Of a stretch of DNA of 64,000 nt, positions 8,304-17,480 are shown piece after piece. Origin of the DNA: Phycisphaeraceae bacterium. Lineage in GTDB: Bacteria > Planctomycetota > Phycisphaerae > Phycisphaerales > UBA1924. The stretch spans positions 1,364,001 through 1,428,000 of the forward strand of contig CP075368.1 in the NCBI GenBank assembly GCA_019454185.1, given 5' to 3'. Positions within the stretch are counted from its first letter, which is position 1, and the number at the start of each line of letters is the position of its first letter. Below the pieces are notes generated by a model that saw nothing but the letters and a program-made list of their open reading frames with translations, was not told the origin of the DNA and searched no databases. A program made the translations under genes and the position numbers.

Positions 8304-9410
8304 TCACTTCCTAGTCAAACGCCCGAACACGGCAAACGCCGCGGAAGGGTTGCTCTTCGCCTGATCGACCAGCACCGCGATCACGATCGCGGCTCCCATC
8401 ACGATCTGGTTGTAGCTCTGATCGATCTGCAGAATGATCATCCCGTTGTCGATCAACTGGATCACGATTGCCCCGAGCGCGGCCCCGAGAGCCGAACCCC
8501 GCCCCCCGGAGAGCGACGCGCCGCCGATCACCGCCGCCGCGATCACACGGAGTTCATACCCCGTGCCGGCATCCGATGTCGCGGCACCGAAATACCCCGC
8601 GTACATGCACGCCGCCAGTCCCGCCAGCATCCCCGCGATCGTAAAGGCAATGATCTTCACCCTGCCGACCGGAATCCCCGCGTACCGCGCCGCGACCTCG
8701 TTCCCGCCGATCGCGTACACACGCCGCCCGAGAACCGTCCGCGACATCACAAACCAGCCGACCAGAGTCGTCACCACCATCAGCAGCGACGGCACCGGCT
8801 GCACGCCCCCGATCGTGAACTTGAAGAACCCTCGCTGCACGGACTCCGGAAAACCGCTCACGGTCTGCCCCCCGCTCATCACGAATGCAACGCCGCGATA
8901 GATCGCCATTGTCCCCAGTGTGATGATGAATGGATGCACGCGCAGCCCCACGACCATCGCCCCGTTCAGCATGCCCGCGATGGCACCCACACACATACAA
9001 ACGCCCAGCCCGACTGGCAACGCCACCGCGAGCCCGGTCGAGCGTTCCAACTCGCGCATCGCGAACGCGCCACACAACGCGGCCAGTGCATAGATCGAAC
9101 CGATCGAGAGGTCAATCCCCGCCAGCGCAATGATCGCCGTCATCCCCACCGCCATCACGGCGATGTACGATGCAGTATTCGCATTCTGTACGATGTTCTG
9201 CGTATCAAGAAACCGATTGACCTCGACGCGGATCGGCTGTCCCGTCTCCGGATCGAGCATCGCGGTGTTCGTCGCCGGATCCATCTTCGGGACCAGCTTC
9301 GTGCCGCCCAGCAGCGTCAGCGCCGCCGCCATCAGCACGATCACCAGCACCAAGCCCGACTCCTGGAACGCCAGCAGCCGCCTCAGCCATCCCTTCTTCG
9401 GTTGATTCAC
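8304..9410 (-). CDS. Sugar ABC transporter permease, RbsC type
   Basis: A 368-residue inner-membrane permease of the CUT2 class, forming the channel with the neighbouring ATPase and binding protein. The family core is clear: AGIDLSIGSIYALAA, GLRVHPFIITLGTMAI, YAIGGNEVAARYAGI and GGASLSGGRGS. Between the first and second membrane segments there is a hydrophilic loop of roughly 40 residues (around DPATNTAMLDPETGQ) that is longer than in typical RbsC proteins. It is the first gene of the three-gene transporter operon. The 164 bases upstream separate it from a prepilin-type gene on the same strand. Confidence 0.92.
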   Translation of the reverse strand: MNQPKKGWLRRLLAFQESGLVLVIVLMAAALTLLGGTKLVPKMDPATNTAMLDPETGQPIRVEVNRFLDTQNIVQNANTASYIAVMAVGMTAIIALAGIDLSIGSIYALAALCGAFAMRELERSTGLAVALPVGLGVCMCVGAIAGMLNGAMVVGLRVHPFIITLGTMAIYRGVAFVMSGGQTVSGFPESVQRGFFKFTIGGVQPVPSLLMVVTTLVGWFVMSRTVLGRRVYAIGGNEVAARYAGIPVGRVKIIAFTIAGMLAGLAACMYAGYFGAATSDAGTGYELRVIAAAVIGGASLSGGRGSALGAALGAIVIQLIDNGMIILQIDQSYNQIVMGAAIVIAVLVDQAKSNPSAAFAVFGRLTRK

Positions 9411-9574
9411 GGTGCCAGTCAGATCTTCACCCGTGTCGCTGCTCTCGAATTACCCGCCACGCACCAACCGGGGCGATGGCTTGCCCGCCTCCCGCGATCC
9501 GCACACCGCGAGGGGCCGGTAGGATAGCGTGAACGTCCCGTCTGTGCGTGCAACCGCCGGTCCCGGACCGTTTG

Positions 9575-10525
9575 CTAATCGATCGTCTGGACACGCTGAC
9601 TTCGCGTTCGATCGATCGTGTTGATGCTCTGAGCGTTTGTCGAATCTCCGGTCTCGAAGAAGATCTCCTCGATACGCCCCCGTATCAGGTCGGCATGGCC
9701 ATCCGTGAACACCCAGTTCCCGCCGCGGTCGCTGTGATTGTCAACCTTCCCGTAGTGCCCGGGCTGCGCTCTCGCGGGGATATGGTTGCTCTCCGACTTG
9801 TAGAACGAGTTCGTGCTGTAGTCCGGCCCGTTCGTGTCGTCCCCCCAGAGCGGCGCAGGATTCAGAATCACCGACTCGTACGTCTTGAAGCCGGCGATGT
9901 ACATATACGAGATGTTGTACGACACCACATCCCGCTCGCTGTTCGGCATCTTCGGAACAACAGCCGCCGCAGACGAGTAGTTCGTCGCCGTCAGCGTCTT
10001 GCCGTAATACCTGTCCTCACGATCCGACGGGCAGAGCAACGCACCGTAACCGTCCAAATAGCCCGACATCAGCGGCGTGCTCACCGGCGGGCTCGATCCC
10101 GTGTAGATGGCCGAGCTCGGATCCCCCGAAGGACCGCTCGCCCCGCGATAGCCGTACCGATCAGTCCCCGTCACCACACCGTTCTCATCCTCGGCATCGC
10201 CGACCTGCCAGAGACTGAAGAGCCCCGCAACACCGCCGTACGAGTTCTGGCTCGTCAGGATCTTGCTCGTGCGCCACGCCGTCCGCTGCGCGCTGTTCAT
10301 CAGGAACAGCGGATACCAGTCCTTGTTCTCGTTCGCGTAGTGCGTCAGCGACATCCCCATCGAACGCGTGTTTGCAAGGCACTTCGTCAGTGCCGCGGCT
10401 TTCCTCGCCTCGCCCAACGCGGGAAGCAGAATGCCGATCAGCAACGCAACGATCGCGATCACGACTAGCAGCTCGATAAGCGTGAACGCCTTACGACACG
10501 ATGCTCCGACGTGCCCAACTTGCAT
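9575..10525 (-). CDS. Prepilin-type N-terminal cleavage/methylation protein (pseudopilin-like)
   Basis: A 316-residue protein starting at the ATG at 10525, which has GAGGAG six bases upstream. The N-terminus carries the type IV prepilin signal RKAFTLIELLVVIAI followed by a hydrophobic helix, so it should be processed by a prepilin peptidase and held in the envelope. The C-terminal part contains HSDRGGNWVFTDGHADL, close to the H-X9-DG motif that is widespread in planctomycete proteins of this class but with one extra residue (H-x10-DG). No secretion ATPase, peptidase or other pilin gene lies nearby; its neighbours are glucan enzymes and a sugar importer. A role in surface binding or secretion of glucan enzymes is speculation. 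Confidence 0.88.
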   Translation of the reverse strand: MQVGHVGASCRKAFTLIELLVVIAIVALLIGILLPALGEARKAAALTKCLANTRSMGMSLTHYANENKDWYPLFLMNSAQRTAWRTSKILTSQNSYGGVAGLFSLWQVGDAEDENGVVTGTDRYGYRGASGPSGDPSSAIYTGSSPPVSTPLMSGYLDGYGALLCPSDREDRYYGKTLTATNYSSAAAVVPKMPNSERDVVSYNISYMYIAGFKTYESVILNPAPLWGDDTNGPDYSTNSFYKSESNHIPARAQPGHYGKVDNHSDRGGNWVFTDGHADLIRGRIEEIFFETGDSTNAQSINTIDRTRSQRVQTID

Positions 10526-10688
10526 GGATGACTCCTCGTCCGCGGACGGAATCGACCGAAGCGCGACAACCAGATGTTGCCGCGCCGCATACATCAAGGT
10601 AACGTCCGTGTCAGGTTCCCGTCAAGATCCTTGCGATTTCCACCTTCTTCACCGATCGCCGCACAAGACGGTGTCACCCAGAGGTCAC

Positions 10689-12707
10689 ATGAACGCAGCC
10701 ACCAGCGATCGTTCGAGAAGAACGTCCCGTACCCCTCACGGATTCGCCCTCCTCACCACCATCACGCTCGCAGGCCCCCTCCACGCCCAACCAGCCATCC
10801 GCACCCTCTCCCCGTCCATTGGCCTCTTCGATCTGGAGAACCACGAGCTCGAGATCGGGGAACACCTTGCCCGAATCGGCACGGCGGGGGGCGAGCCGCT
10901 CCTCACAATCCAGATCAAAATCAGCGGCAATGACCACGCTGCAAGACCGATTCGGTTCTGGATAGGTGATACGCTCCCGCAACCCTTCCCGAACAACCTC
11001 ACGCTCCAGATCGGCAATGCCCCAGCCCTTCCTCTGCCGCTCGCCATGGACAACAACCTCGAAGCACCCGGCTGGGCCATGGGAGCCGTCTGGTACCAGA
11101 TCTTCCCCGAACGTTTCCGCAACGGCGACTCCGACAACGACCCGAGCGGGCCATCAGTGGCTCGCACCAAGTGGCAGTCAGACTTCAGCGACGTCACACT
11201 CGACGAGATCGAACTCGCCTGGTCGAGACAGCGTGCCGGCGATCCACGCTCTCTCGCAAGTTTCAACCGAAGAGGCGGCTCACGCAGATCCACGATCTTC
11301 GCACGGCGCTACGGCGGCGACCTCCTCGGCGTCTACGAGCAACTCGACCACATCAAGTCCCTCGGCGTCACCGCGATCTACTTCTGCCCTGTCTTTGCCT
11401 CATCCTCCCTCCACAAATACGACGCCGCCGACTTCCGACACATCGACCCGACCTTCGGCCCGCCCGCCCCGAAACATGAGTCCCTCGACACTTGGGACTG
11501 GACAACAGCCGACCAGTACTTCCTGCACACCCTGCTTCCCGCTGCCAAAGCCCGTGGCCTGCGCGTGATCATCGATGGCGTTTGGAACCACACCGGCACC
11601 GACCACTGGGCATTCAAAGATGTCGTCGAGCGAGGCCGCTCCTCCCCATACGCCGATTGGTTCCGAGCCCGTTTCAATGATGCCGGCAATCTCGTCGGGT
11701 GGACGGCGTGGGAAGGCCAGAACGGGAACCTCCCCGAGTTCACGCAGACACCGGATGGCGATCTCCACCCCGAAGTCTCTGATCACATTTTCGAGATCAC
11801 CCGCCGCTGGATGGATCCCAACGGCGACGGCGATCCCTCCGACGGCATCGATGGCTGGCGTCTGGATGTCGCTCCCGAGATCGGCAATGCCTTCTGGTCA
11901 CGCTGGCGGGCGCACGTCCGCTCTTTGAATCCCGATGCAATCCTTGTCGGTGAGATCTGGTTCGATGCCCAGCCCTGGTTCGATGGCGTCGCCTTTGACA
12001 GCCAGATGAACTATCCGTTTGCGATCGCCACCGTCGAGTGGGTCTCTGGAGCGCCAAGAACGTCAAGCCAGTCCCTCTCCGATCGCCTCAGCCGCGTCTT
12101 CTCGCACGCGCCGCACACCGAACTCGTGCAGATGAATCTTCTCGGCTCGCACGACACGCCCCGCCTCCTCACCATGATCTCGCGCCCAGACGCGCCTTAT
12201 GACGACGGTGCAACCATCGTCGAACTCGGCAGAGATGCGGCTCGCCGAAGACCCTCTGCCGACGCCCACCGCCGTGCGATGCTCGCCGTCGCGATTCAGG
12301 CAACCGCGCTCGGTTCGCCCATGGTGTACGCCGGCGATGAACTCGGGGTCTTCGGGCCCGACGACCCCGACAATCGAAAGCCGATCCCCTGGCCCGACCT
12401 CGACACGCCGGACAACCCGGACGATGCGCCCGATCTGAACATGCTCGCTGCATACCAGGAGTGGTTCACAATCCGACAGCACCCGGACTATGGCCCCATA
12501 TTCCGTTATGGGACGATACGGTTCCTCGAATCAGACAACCCCGATCTGCTCGTGTTCGAACGCGAGCTCAACGGGAGGCAAGTGCTCATCGCCGTCAATC
12601 GAGGCGGTTCCGACGCTCCGTTGGCCACACTTGATCATCCCTTCATACACGATTTGCCAGATAGTCGGGTGCCGCCCCTTTCCGCTCGCTTCTACACGAA
12701 CGAGTGA
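10689..12707 (+). CDS. Secreted GH13 alpha-glucan hydrolase (neopullulanase/amylase-like)
   Basis: A 672-residue secreted GH13 enzyme. The start at 10689 gives a signal peptide ending near PLHAQ and has GAGG four bases upstream. An N-terminal beta domain of about 120 residues precedes WAMGAVWYQIFPERF, an opening typical of neopullulanase and cyclodextrinase-type members. All four conserved regions are present: DGVWNHTG (region I), GWRLDVA with nucleophile Asp393, GEIWFD with acid/base Glu422 and GSHDTPR with Asp489. It is divergent from the prepilin-type gene. Together with the GH31 enzyme it should convert starch, glycogen or maltodextrins into small sugars. Exact linkage specificity is not determinable here. 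Confidence 0.92.
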   Translation: MNAATSDRSRRTSRTPHGFALLTTITLAGPLHAQPAIRTLSPSIGLFDLENHELEIGEHLARIGTAGGEPLLTIQIKISGNDHAARPIRFWIGDTLPQPFPNNLTLQIGNAPALPLPLAMDNNLEAPGWAMGAVWYQIFPERFRNGDSDNDPSGPSVARTKWQSDFSDVTLDEIELAWSRQRAGDPRSLASFNRRGGSRRSTIFARRYGGDLLGVYEQLDHIKSLGVTAIYFCPVFASSSLHKYDAADFRHIDPTFGPPAPKHESLDTWDWTTADQYFLHTLLPAAKARGLRVIIDGVWNHTGTDHWAFKDVVERGRSSPYADWFRARFNDAGNLVGWTAWEGQNGNLPEFTQTPDGDLHPEVSDHIFEITRRWMDPNGDGDPSDGIDGWRLDVAPEIGNAFWSRWRAHVRSLNPDAILVGEIWFDAQPWFDGVAFDSQMNYPFAIATVEWVSGAPRTSSQSLSDRLSRVFSHAPHTELVQMNLLGSHDTPRLLTMISRPDAPYDDGATIVELGRDAARRRPSADAHRRAMLAVAIQATALGSPMVYAGDELGVFGPDDPDNRKPIPWPDLDTPDNPDDAPDLNMLAAYQEWFTIRQHPDYGPIFRYGTIRFLESDNPDLLVFERELNGRQVLIAVNRGGSDAPLATLDHPFIHDLPDSRVPPLSARFYTNE

Positions 12708-12831
12708 GATCAGAATCGTGAATCGTGGACGAGATCTCAAAGACGCAGGTCGTTGCAAAAGAACCCGCGAAACGCCGACAAATCTCTCGCAATCCGCCGA
12801 TCACCTTTCTATATTCGAGGAGTTTGGGTAC

Positions 12832-12888
12832 GCCCCGTTGCGCTCGCGCGTAGACGGGGCTTCGCCCGTCGCGGCGTGCGCACGCCGC
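12832..12888 (+). promoter_or_regulatory. Structured leader with competing hairpins upstream of the dockerin-tailed protein
   Basis: The 214-base gap before the next gene has GCCCCGT (12832-12838) that can pair with ACGGGGC (12854-12860). An alternative hairpin pairs GACGGG (12853-12858) with CCCGTC (12865-12870); the two cannot form together. An exact 18-base palindrome (12871-12888) follows, then a GAGGGAG ribosome-binding site (12906-12912). No gene is apparent here. Confidence 0.4.
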
Positions 12889-12921
12889 GGTTTCGGACCC
12901 GTTATGAGGGAGATCTGAAGT

Positions 12922-14937
12922 ATGAAGGTTCACACTGTGCTCTCGGCGGCCGCTCTCGCAGCACTCGCCGGTCAAGCGTTCGCTCAGCCCGCCGTCGATG
13001 GCAAGCTCACGGGTGACGAATCTTTCTACGGTGCCATCAAGTGGGTGCAGAATGTTCCCACCGGCTTCGGCGACAACCACCCTTCCAACGTGCCGCCCTC
13101 AGGCGACGCCGCCGCAGCAGTCACTGGTGTCGAGTTCGCTATCCCCCTCTCCGCGATCGGTGGCTCGGCTGCGAACCTCCGCCTCGCCGGCTGGATCAAC
13201 TCCGGCGACCGCACCTTCATGTCGAACCAGGTCATCGGCGGGCTGCCGAATCTCGGCAATCTCGGCGGCACCGGCGGCATCAACTTCGGCTCCATCGCCG
13301 GGGATCAATACATCACACTCAACCCCGCCACCGTCGGCACCGCCCCCACACTCGACGGCACGAAGGACTCAATCTACGGCGCGCCCCAGGCCGGATGGCT
13401 CCAGAACAACTTCACCGGCTTCGGTGACAACGGCACCGCAACTCCCGCAGGCGGCGGCGGCTCAGAGATCAACGCCGTCTACGCCGTCGTCAACGGCGGC
13501 ACCCTCTATGTCATGATCACCGGCAACGTCGAGTCCAACGGCAACGGTCTCGATCTCTTCTTCGATTCGAGCGCGGTCAGCGGCGGACAGAATGTCCTCG
13601 CCAACGGCCTCGGTGGTGGCGCGGGCACCCGCCTCAACACCATGAACAACCTCACGTTCGACGCCGCGTTCAGTGCCGACTACTACCTCACCTTCGACGG
13701 CAACGGCACCACGAACAACGTCCACTTCGCCGATCTCAACGGCGCGACCGGCTACTTCGTCGGCAATGGCGGATACGCCACCCTCGGAGGCGCACTCTCC
13801 GGTGGCGACAGCGGCGCACCCGCCATGTTCGCCACGATCGACAACTCAAACACCACCGGCGTGACCGGCAGCCCACCCATCACGATCCCCTCTGCTGACG
13901 CCGCAGTCGGTTCAGAGATCAACGGCGTCTACGGCTACGTCGATACCGCCAACGGTGACCTCTACGTTCTGATCACCGGAAACATCGAGAGCAACTTCAA
14001 CAAGCTGCACCTCTTCATCGACGCCAACGCCACCGATGGCCAGAACGTCATGCGCAGCGACAACGTCCCCGCTCTCTTCAACCAGATCAACCGCTTCGGA
14101 CCCGGCACCGAGGGCACCGGACTCGTGTGGGACGCAGACTTCGCCCCCGACTACTGGATGGCCATCAACATGGGCGGCTTCCCTGTCACCCAGTACGCCG
14201 ACGCAGCGACCCTCCGCGCCGGCGGCCCCATCCTCGGCTTCAACGATGAGCCGTACGACTACCGCGCCTTCCGTGGTTCCCTGAATGCCGCTACAAATAC
14301 CATGCTCTTCGATGGCCCCATCATCGACATCCAGGATGGCGGCGACACAGACATCGAGACCAACTTCGCCCCGCGTCTCGCCGGCAACTCCCTCCTTCTC
14401 GATCCCTTCAATCCCGTCGGCACGCCCGACGCGATCACCGTCGCAACCGACAACTCCAACATCGCAGGCGTCACGTCATCCTCTGCCGCAGGTGCAGCAG
14501 CGGTCACGACGGGCGTTGAACTCCGCATCCGCCTGACCGAGATCGGCTGGGACGGTTCGTCCGACATCAAGATCGGCGGCTTCATGACCAACGGCGACTC
14601 CGGCTTCGTCTCCAATCAGGTCATGGGCGGTCTGCCGGACGGCTCATCGAACCTCGGTGAGGCCCGCGCCATCGACTTCACGCTGATCGCCGGAAACCAG
14701 TTCGTCAACCTCAGCCAGCCCGGTGGCGGCGATCCCTGCGACCCCGCCGACTACAACGGGGACACCATCGTCGACATCCAGGACTTCCTCGACTTCTTCG
14801 GCGACTACGGCCCCTGTGAGTTCCAGGTCACACCCTGCCCTGATGCCCTCTTCGATGTTGACCGCTACAACCCGGACAACTTCGTCGACATCCAGGATTT
14901 CCTCGGATTCTTCGACATCTTCGGCCAGTGCTCCTGA
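12922..14937 (+). CDS. Secreted repeat protein with dockerin-like C-terminus
   Basis: A 671-residue exported protein of unknown function. A short signal peptide ends at GQAFAQ. The mature chain has repeats: two units contain GSEINxVYxYV-like segments followed by L(Y)VxITGNxESNxNxLxLFxD (near residues 175-215 and 330-370), and related flanking segments with SNQVxGGLP occur near residues 95 and 565. The last 65 residues carry two calcium-loop motifs, DYNGDTIVDIQDFLDFF and DVDRYNPDNFVDIQDFLGFF, which resemble dockerin type I repeats common at the ends of planctomycete secreted proteins. Acidic, Gly/Asn-rich composition is typical for surface proteins. It has its own structured leader and a strong terminator, so it is probably monocistronic. 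An alpha-glucan link is only positional. Confidence 0.82.
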   Translation: MKVHTVLSAAALAALAGQAFAQPAVDGKLTGDESFYGAIKWVQNVPTGFGDNHPSNVPPSGDAAAAVTGVEFAIPLSAIGGSAANLRLAGWINSGDRTFMSNQVIGGLPNLGNLGGTGGINFGSIAGDQYITLNPATVGTAPTLDGTKDSIYGAPQAGWLQNNFTGFGDNGTATPAGGGGSEINAVYAVVNGGTLYVMITGNVESNGNGLDLFFDSSAVSGGQNVLANGLGGGAGTRLNTMNNLTFDAAFSADYYLTFDGNGTTNNVHFADLNGATGYFVGNGGYATLGGALSGGDSGAPAMFATIDNSNTTGVTGSPPITIPSADAAVGSEINGVYGYVDTANGDLYVLITGNIESNFNKLHLFIDANATDGQNVMRSDNVPALFNQINRFGPGTEGTGLVWDADFAPDYWMAINMGGFPVTQYADAATLRAGGPILGFNDEPYDYRAFRGSLNAATNTMLFDGPIIDIQDGGDTDIETNFAPRLAGNSLLLDPFNPVGTPDAITVATDNSNIAGVTSSSAAGAAAVTTGVELRIRLTEIGWDGSSDIKIGGFMTNGDSGFVSNQVMGGLPDGSSNLGEARAIDFTLIAGNQFVNLSQPGGGDPCDPADYNGDTIVDIQDFLDFFGDYGPCEFQVTPCPDALFDVDRYNPDNFVDIQDFLGFFDIFGQCS

Positions 14938-14968
14938 TCGAGATCGCACCTCGTTCCATCTGCAACCC

Positions 14969-15001
14969 AGAGGCCCTCACGCAACGCGTGGGGGCCTCTT
15001 T
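14969..15001 (+). terminator. Rho-independent terminator after the dockerin-tailed protein gene
   Basis: A 14-base-pair stem (one G-T wobble) runs from AGAGGCCC (14969-14976) to GGGCCTCT (14992-14999) with an AAC loop and a short T tail (TTTCG). It lies 31 bases after the stop codon. Confidence 0.85.
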
Positions 15002-15050
15002 CGTTCCCGGCATGAACAACCGATCGGCACCACCGAACATATCCTCACGC

Positions 15051-16094
15051 ATGCACGCACTCGTCATCACGAAGCAAGGCAATCCCGTCGCACCCAGCAT
15101 CCGCTATCAGACCGACTGGCCCGATCTCCCGCCGCCGCCCCCCGATTGGGCGAACATCCGAACCCTCGCCAGCGCGTTCAACCACATGGACCTGTGGGTC
15201 GGCAAAGGCGTCCCAGGGCTCAACCTCACCTATCCGCGCGTCAGCGGCTGCGACGCGTGCGGCATCGTCGAGGCCGTGGGTCCCGGAGTTGATCCCGCAT
15301 GGATCGGCAAGCGAGTGATCGTCAACGCCGCGACCGTGCTGCCCGAGCCGAGCCGCCCCGGCGATCCCCCCGCGACAACACTCGCGCCGCTCTACGAACT
15401 GATCGGCGAGCATCACAACGGCATGCACGCCCAGCGATTCGCCATCCCCGCAGCGAACATGGCCGATGTCGGCGAGGCGAACCCCATCCAAGCCGCGGGC
15501 TTCGGGCTCTGTGCCCTCACCGCGTACTCAATGATCATCACCAAGGGCGGACTCAAGCCCGGACAGAGCGTGCTCATCACGGGCATCGGAGGCGGCGTCG
15601 CAACCAGTGCGCTCGCAATCGCTCGCCACCTGGGTTGTCCCATCGCAGTCACCAGCCGCCACCAGTGGAAACTCGACAAAGCCAGAGAACTCGGCGCGGC
15701 GCTCTGCATACTCGACCAGGGACAAGACTGGTCGAAAGACGTGCGGAAGTGGACCGAAAAGAGAGGCGTCGACATGGCGGTCGACTCCGCGGGCAAGGCC
15801 ACGCACCTGAACTGCATCAAGTCCCTCGCGCGAGGCGGCACGTACGTCACGCCCGGATGCACCAGCGGACCCGATGCAACCACCGACCTCGCAAGAATCT
15901 TCTGGAACCAACTCAGGATCCTCGGCTCCACCATGGGCAGCAACCACGAGTTCAAAGAGATCGTCGCCCTCTTCAACAGCGGGGCGCTCCGCCCGGCGAT
16001 CGATCAGGTCTTCGACGCCCGCGACGGCATCAGGGCATACGAGCGGATCGAGGCCGGCGAGCAGTTCGGCAAAATCGTGCTGCGTTGGGAGTAA
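15051..16094 (+). CDS. Zinc-type alcohol dehydrogenase-like (MDR) oxidoreductase
   Basis: A 347-residue medium-chain dehydrogenase/reductase. The N-terminal GroES-like domain contains NHMDLWVGKGVPGLN and the Rossmann domain has SVLITGIGGGVATSALAIA, matching the cofactor-binding glycine pattern of NADPH-dependent quinone oxidoreductase-like members. The structural-zinc cysteine cluster of classical alcohol dehydrogenases is not evident, although one cysteine pair (GCDACG) occurs near residue 66. The start at 15051 lies after the upstream gene's terminator. The kinase gene follows two bases downstream, suggesting a two-gene unit. The substrate is unknown. Confidence 0.87.
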   Translation: MHALVITKQGNPVAPSIRYQTDWPDLPPPPPDWANIRTLASAFNHMDLWVGKGVPGLNLTYPRVSGCDACGIVEAVGPGVDPAWIGKRVIVNAATVLPEPSRPGDPPATTLAPLYELIGEHHNGMHAQRFAIPAANMADVGEANPIQAAGFGLCALTAYSMIITKGGLKPGQSVLITGIGGGVATSALAIARHLGCPIAVTSRHQWKLDKARELGAALCILDQGQDWSKDVRKWTEKRGVDMAVDSAGKATHLNCIKSLARGGTYVTPGCTSGPDATTDLARIFWNQLRILGSTMGSNHEFKEIVALFNSGALRPAIDQVFDARDGIRAYERIEAGEQFGKIVLRWE

Positions 16095-16096
16095 CC

Positions 16097-16687
16097 ATGC
16101 ATCCCCCTCGCATCACCATGCACGAGGCGCCCGGTGCCATCCGGCGGCTCATCTCAGCACTCAACCGGAATCCGCATGTGATCGGAATCTCCGGGCCGGT
16201 CGGGTCAGGCAAGACGACGCTCGCCTCAAAGCTCTCGGGATGCATCATCCCGACCGACGCCTACCTGCCGGACTACGACAAGGTACCGCCGTCGGAGCGT
16301 GACAACCCCGAACATGCCGACCTCGCACGCCTCGTAGACGACATCCGCTCCCTCCGCGATATGGGACAAGCCAGCATCCCGGTCTGGTCGTTCCACTCTC
16401 ACAAACGCGAGGGGCAGCGCAGCGTGGTTCTCAGCCACCAGACGATCGTCGTCGAGGGGATCCACGCGCTCGACGAGCGAGTGGTGCCAATGCTTGATCT
16501 GGCCATCCTCATGGACGCGAGCCCCAGCACCAGATGGGCTCGCTGGGAGGCCATCGAATCCGCGGGTGAGCGCGGCTGGGGCGTCGAGCGAGCCCGCGAC
16601 TACTTCACGCAGGTCGCCGACCCCGCATACACCGCCCGTCACGCAACATACCTCTCTCGAGCGACTCTGGTCGTCATCAACGAGTAA
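16097..16687 (+). CDS. Uridine kinase-like P-loop kinase
   Basis: A 196-residue nucleoside-kinase-like protein of the uridine kinase/phosphoribulokinase superfamily. Walker A is GPVGSGKTT, followed by IIPTDAYLPDYDKVP where the substrate aspartate is expected, and IVVEGIHAL at the Walker B position. The family usually phosphorylates uridine or cytidine, but distant members act on other small molecules, so the substrate is open. It starts two bases after the MDR stop codon. Its 3' end overlaps the convergent nitrilase gene by 11 bases. Confidence 0.82.
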   Translation: MHPPRITMHEAPGAIRRLISALNRNPHVIGISGPVGSGKTTLASKLSGCIIPTDAYLPDYDKVPPSERDNPEHADLARLVDDIRSLRDMGQASIPVWSFHSHKREGQRSVVLSHQTIVVEGIHALDERVVPMLDLAILMDASPSTRWARWEAIESAGERGWGVERARDYFTQVADPAYTARHATYLSRATLVVINE

Positions 16688-17474
16688 GCAGCCGGTGATC
16701 CCGCCACGCCGGGAACCTCGCCCGCCACTCCCGCACCGCACCGGGATCGATCTCGACCGAGAGGCACGCCTCTTCATCGCGCAGCTCGGCCACGATCTCT
16801 CCCTTCGGGTCGATCACGACCGACCCGCCTGCATACACCATGCTCGGGTCGCGGCCCGTCCGGTTCACGCAGAGCACATACGCCTGGTTCTCGATGGCCC
16901 TGGCGATCAGCAACGCACGCAGGTGGCCCGCCCTCACGCTCGGCCAGTTCGTGGTGACGATGAAGACCTCGGCCCCCAGCAGCAGACCCTTCCTGAACAG
17001 TTCCGGAAACCGCAGGTCGTAGCAGATGACGGGGCATACACGAAGGGTCGAGCCGCCCGGTGTGGACCAGTCGTAGGTCTTGACCTCCGAGCCGCCCGGG
17101 AAGTGGTCGGCCTCACGCTCGCCCGGCGGCCCGAGCCCGAAGGGATGGACCTTCTCGTACTCGCAGAGCGCCTCACCGTCTGGGCCGTACACGCTCGCGA
17201 GGTTCATGGCCCGCCCGGCCCCGTCGATGGCGGTGCGGGAGCCGTGAAGGTAGATGCGATGCCGGGCAGCCGTGGCTGAGAGGAAGCGTGAGGTCTCGCC
17301 GTCGGTGTCGGCGGTCTGTTTCACGTGAAACGAGAAGCCGGTGTCGAACATCTCGGGCAGAATGGCAAGATCGGAAGGAGAGAGGGATGTCTGTTGAATC
17401 AGAGAACCCGCCTTGGCGCGATTCCCCAGTTTGTCTTCCCAGAGCATGTCAAGTTGGAGGAGATGCGCTTTCAT
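16677..17474 (-). CDS. Nitrilase-superfamily omega-amidase-like hydrolase
   Basis: A 265-residue carbon-nitrogen hydrolase. The catalytic triad is complete: Glu41 in LPEMF, Lys108 in YEKVHPF and Cys151 in VICYDLRFPE. Spacing and length fit the omega-amidase (NIT2/YafV) branch, which removes ammonia from alpha-ketoglutaramate-type amides. The protein is cytoplasmic. It starts six bases after the methyltransferase stop codon and is the last gene of the fkp operon; its 3' end overlaps the convergent kinase gene. No obvious metabolic link to fucose exists, so co-transcription may be incidental. Confidence 0.88.
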   Translation of the reverse strand: MKAHLLQLDMLWEDKLGNRAKAGSLIQQTSLSPSDLAILPEMFDTGFSFHVKQTADTDGETSRFLSATAARHRIYLHGSRTAIDGAGRAMNLASVYGPDGEALCEYEKVHPFGLGPPGEREADHFPGGSEVKTYDWSTPGGSTLRVCPVICYDLRFPELFRKGLLLGAEVFIVTTNWPSVRAGHLRALLIARAIENQAYVLCVNRTGRDPSMVYAGGSVVIDPKGEIVAELRDEEACLSVEIDPGAVREWRARFPAWRDHRLLTR

Positions 17475-17480
17475 GTGCTG

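Noticed and set aside
7350..9527. A 725-codon plus-strand open frame across the ABC importer genes
   Set aside because: It is arginine- and histidine-rich shadow sequence opposite three clear transporter genes.
12706..12750. GAGATC/GATCTC pairing after the second GH13 gene as a terminator
   Set aside because: Weak, long loop and no T tail; could occur by chance.
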